This document shows, piece after piece, positions 5,322-6,519 of a DNA stretch of 6,519 bases. This DNA is from Planctomycetaceae bacterium (GTDB taxonomy: Bacteria; Planctomycetota; Planctomycetia; Pirellulales; Thermoguttaceae). The DNA lies in the NCBI GenBank assembly GCA_031282385.1, contig JAITDV010000039.1, positions 1 to 6,519 on the forward strand, written 5' to 3'. Positions within the stretch are counted from its first letter, which is position 1; the number at the start of each line of letters is the position of its first letter. The position numbers were made by a program, and so were the translations under genes. The notes under the pieces were generated by a model. It saw only the letters and a list, made by a program, of their open reading frames with translations, made no database searches and had not been told where the DNA came from.

Positions 5322-6395
5322 TCATGGTATTGATACGGGATTTCCGTCGTCGACACGTGCGAGGTTGTGCATCACTGTTTGCGAAGTTATGATTGAAATT
5401 GCTTGAACGGAACCATCGCCGAGTACAAAATTGACAATGCCGGTGTGAGAACTACCGAAACCATAATTGCCATGTGCGCCGCCGCTTGAAGAATTATCTG
5501 TCGGATGCATATTGGCAGGAATACGTGAATCATTGGGACCGCGGGCAAGTGGAATTCTATTTGCAGCAATTAATCTTCCAACATTGCTTACGATAGTAGT
5601 AGGATATGCGCCAAAGTAACTGCCGTCCCATTGTCGGGCAGTGCCATTTGTGTTTGAGTTGAGAGCCCAAGCCGGAATATGTTTTTCGCCGAAGACGATT
5701 TGGTTACTCGTTCCATCCGACAACCAATGCATATTATCACGTGGCTCCCATCGGATCAAATTTTGAAAATCCAAGTAACCGGAGCCGTTACCCGAGCTAA
5801 AGGTACAATTTGCTACCCGTAACGCACCTTTGTAATCAGATACTTTTCTGTCCGTTTCCGTTCTAATAACACCATATTCTGACCAATAGTATTCACCTTC
5901 TTTGCCAATCACAACAGCGTAATCAGTACGTGGACCAGCAGCGGAAGAAGAGGTACCAATTCCAGGACCAAATCCGGCTGCACCGCCGCGGCGCGAAGGA
6001 CAAGCATAAATTGCAACACTACCATGAGCTTTTTGTTCGCTGGCGTCAGTTATTCCTTTGTACCACTGGTCGCCGGACTGTTCTACACCTGTTGCAGCGG
6101 GTGTTGCCATAAAGCCTGTACTCGGATTGGTCACTTTTTCGTAAAGTGCGTTTTGTTCAATATACGGGTACATGAGTTGAAAGACAGAACCTTTGGAACT
6201 GTGAAGGCACACTGGTGGAAGTCCGCCCATGTTGTCATGGAAGTTGTGAACTGCTATACCAATTTGTTTCAAATTAGCTTGACATTTCATTCGTCTCGCG
6301 GCTTCGCGAGCGGCTTGGACAGCGGGCAAGAGCAGCGCGATTAAAATACCAATAATCGCAATCACAACCAGAAGCTCAACAAGTGTAAAACCCAA
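5322..6395 (-). CDS. DUF1559 protein with pilin-like N-terminus, probably 5' truncated
   Basis: At least 357 residues are present. The start shows the prepilin-type methylation motif GFTLVELLVVIAIIGILIAL, a transmembrane helix, and then LPAVQAAREAARRMKC. Further family motifs are YACPSRR (130-136), DGTSNQIVFGEKH (227-239) and FGSSHTGIVNFVLGDGSVQA (313-332), in the order expected for DUF1559 (SBP_bac_10), a hugely expanded planctomycete family of uncertain function, probably surface-exposed or pseudopilin-like. The TTG at 6395 would leave a leader of only two residues, too short for prepilin peptidase. The frame stays open upstream (LEISLKPFLGLL just before GFTLVE) to the window edge with no ATG, GTG or other TTG, so the true start is probably outside. 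The stop is TGA at 5322-5324. The C-terminus is complete. Confidence 0.9.
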   Translation of the reverse strand: MGFTLVELLVVIAIIGILIALLLPAVQAAREAARRMKCQANLKQIGIAVHNFHDNMGGLPPVCLHSSKGSVFQLMYPYIEQNALYEKVTNPSTGFMATPAATGVEQSGDQWYKGITDASEQKAHGSVAIYACPSRRGGAAGFGPGIGTSSSAAGPRTDYAVVIGKEGEYYWSEYGVIRTETDRKVSDYKGALRVANCTFSSGNGSGYLDFQNLIRWEPRDNMHWLSDGTSNQIVFGEKHIPAWALNSNTNGTARQWDGSYFGAYPTTIVSNVGRLIAANRIPLARGPNDSRIPANMHPTDNSSSGGAHGNYGFGSSHTGIVNFVLGDGSVQAISIITSQTVMHNLARVDDGNPVSIP

Positions 6396-6428
6396 TAAAC
6401 CAAGAAAAGGCTTGAGAGAAATCTCCAG

Positions 6429-6451
6429 AAAATTATCGTTACGATAATTTT
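6429..6451. other. Perfect palindrome before the DUF1559 pilin motif
   Basis: AAAATTATCGT (6429-6439) and ACGATAATTTT (6441-6451) are perfect 11-nt arms around a single T. It lies 34 bp before the TTG at 6395. If the DUF1559 gene starts in this window, it is an operator-like site. If the gene starts further upstream, it is coding sequence (the residues around NRYDNF). Both readings are open. Confidence 0.4.
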
Positions 6452-6482
6452 TTTGGCAATTTTGATCGTTCCGTGGCGGCGC

Positions 6483-6519
<37 letters not shown>

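Noticed and set aside
4781..5392. Plus-strand 203-codon frame
   Set aside because: It crosses the lipoprotein, an inverted-repeat element and the DUF1559 3' end in antisense, so its length is fortuitous.

Overview
The window reads as a low-GC member of the Planctomycetota, probably an anaerobe. The main evidence is the gene at the right end, a DUF1559 protein with a type IV pilin-like N-terminus ending in LLLPAVQAAREAARR, which is a hallmark of this phylum. A small lipoprotein with a carboxypeptidase-regulatory-like domain lies beside it, a pairing often seen in these bacteria. An FeFe-hydrogenase-like protein points to anaerobic life. Order or family cannot be fixed from this sequence. All four well-supported genes are on the minus strand.

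Layout on the plus coordinate: 1-551 has no intact gene but carries a decayed copy (repeat A) of a short protein-coding unit. 552-2303 is an FeFe-hydrogenase-like iron-sulfur protein fused to a methyl-accepting chemotaxis signalling domain. 2349-3353 is rpoA, the RNA polymerase alpha subunit, transcribed first and followed after 45 nt by the hydrogenase-sensor gene. 3354-4639 is a repeat-rich stretch. It holds a possible rpoA leader stem, a ~97-bp inverted-repeat element, a possible 58-residue ORF, and a second decayed copy (repeat B) of the unit at the left edge. Repeat B is interrupted by another ~97-bp element. A terminator-like hairpin follows. 4640-5071 is the lipoprotein. A third ~97-bp element lies at 5176-5272. 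5322-6395 and onwards is the DUF1559 protein, whose N-terminus runs toward a 35-nt poly-G tract at the window edge, probably a contig end or artefact.

rpoA and the hydrogenase-sensor look co-directional and possibly co-transcribed, with rplQ absent from its usual place after rpoA. The fusion has two ferredoxin clusters, an H-cluster domain lacking the usual proton-transfer cysteine, a further FeS domain and an MCP hairpin. This suggests a soluble redox or H2 sensor that signals to CheA/CheW rather than a bulk catalytic hydrogenase. The DUF1559 and lipoprotein genes probably belong to the cell surface, with unknown exact function.

The least expected content is in the intergenic space. There is a compact family of ~97-bp elements (three full copies and one end fragment) with ACTGTTCG/CGAACAGT termini and an internal GCCTGCTT/AAGCAGGC stem. 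There are also two copies of a degenerate gene, one of which serves as an empty-site reference for insertion of that element.
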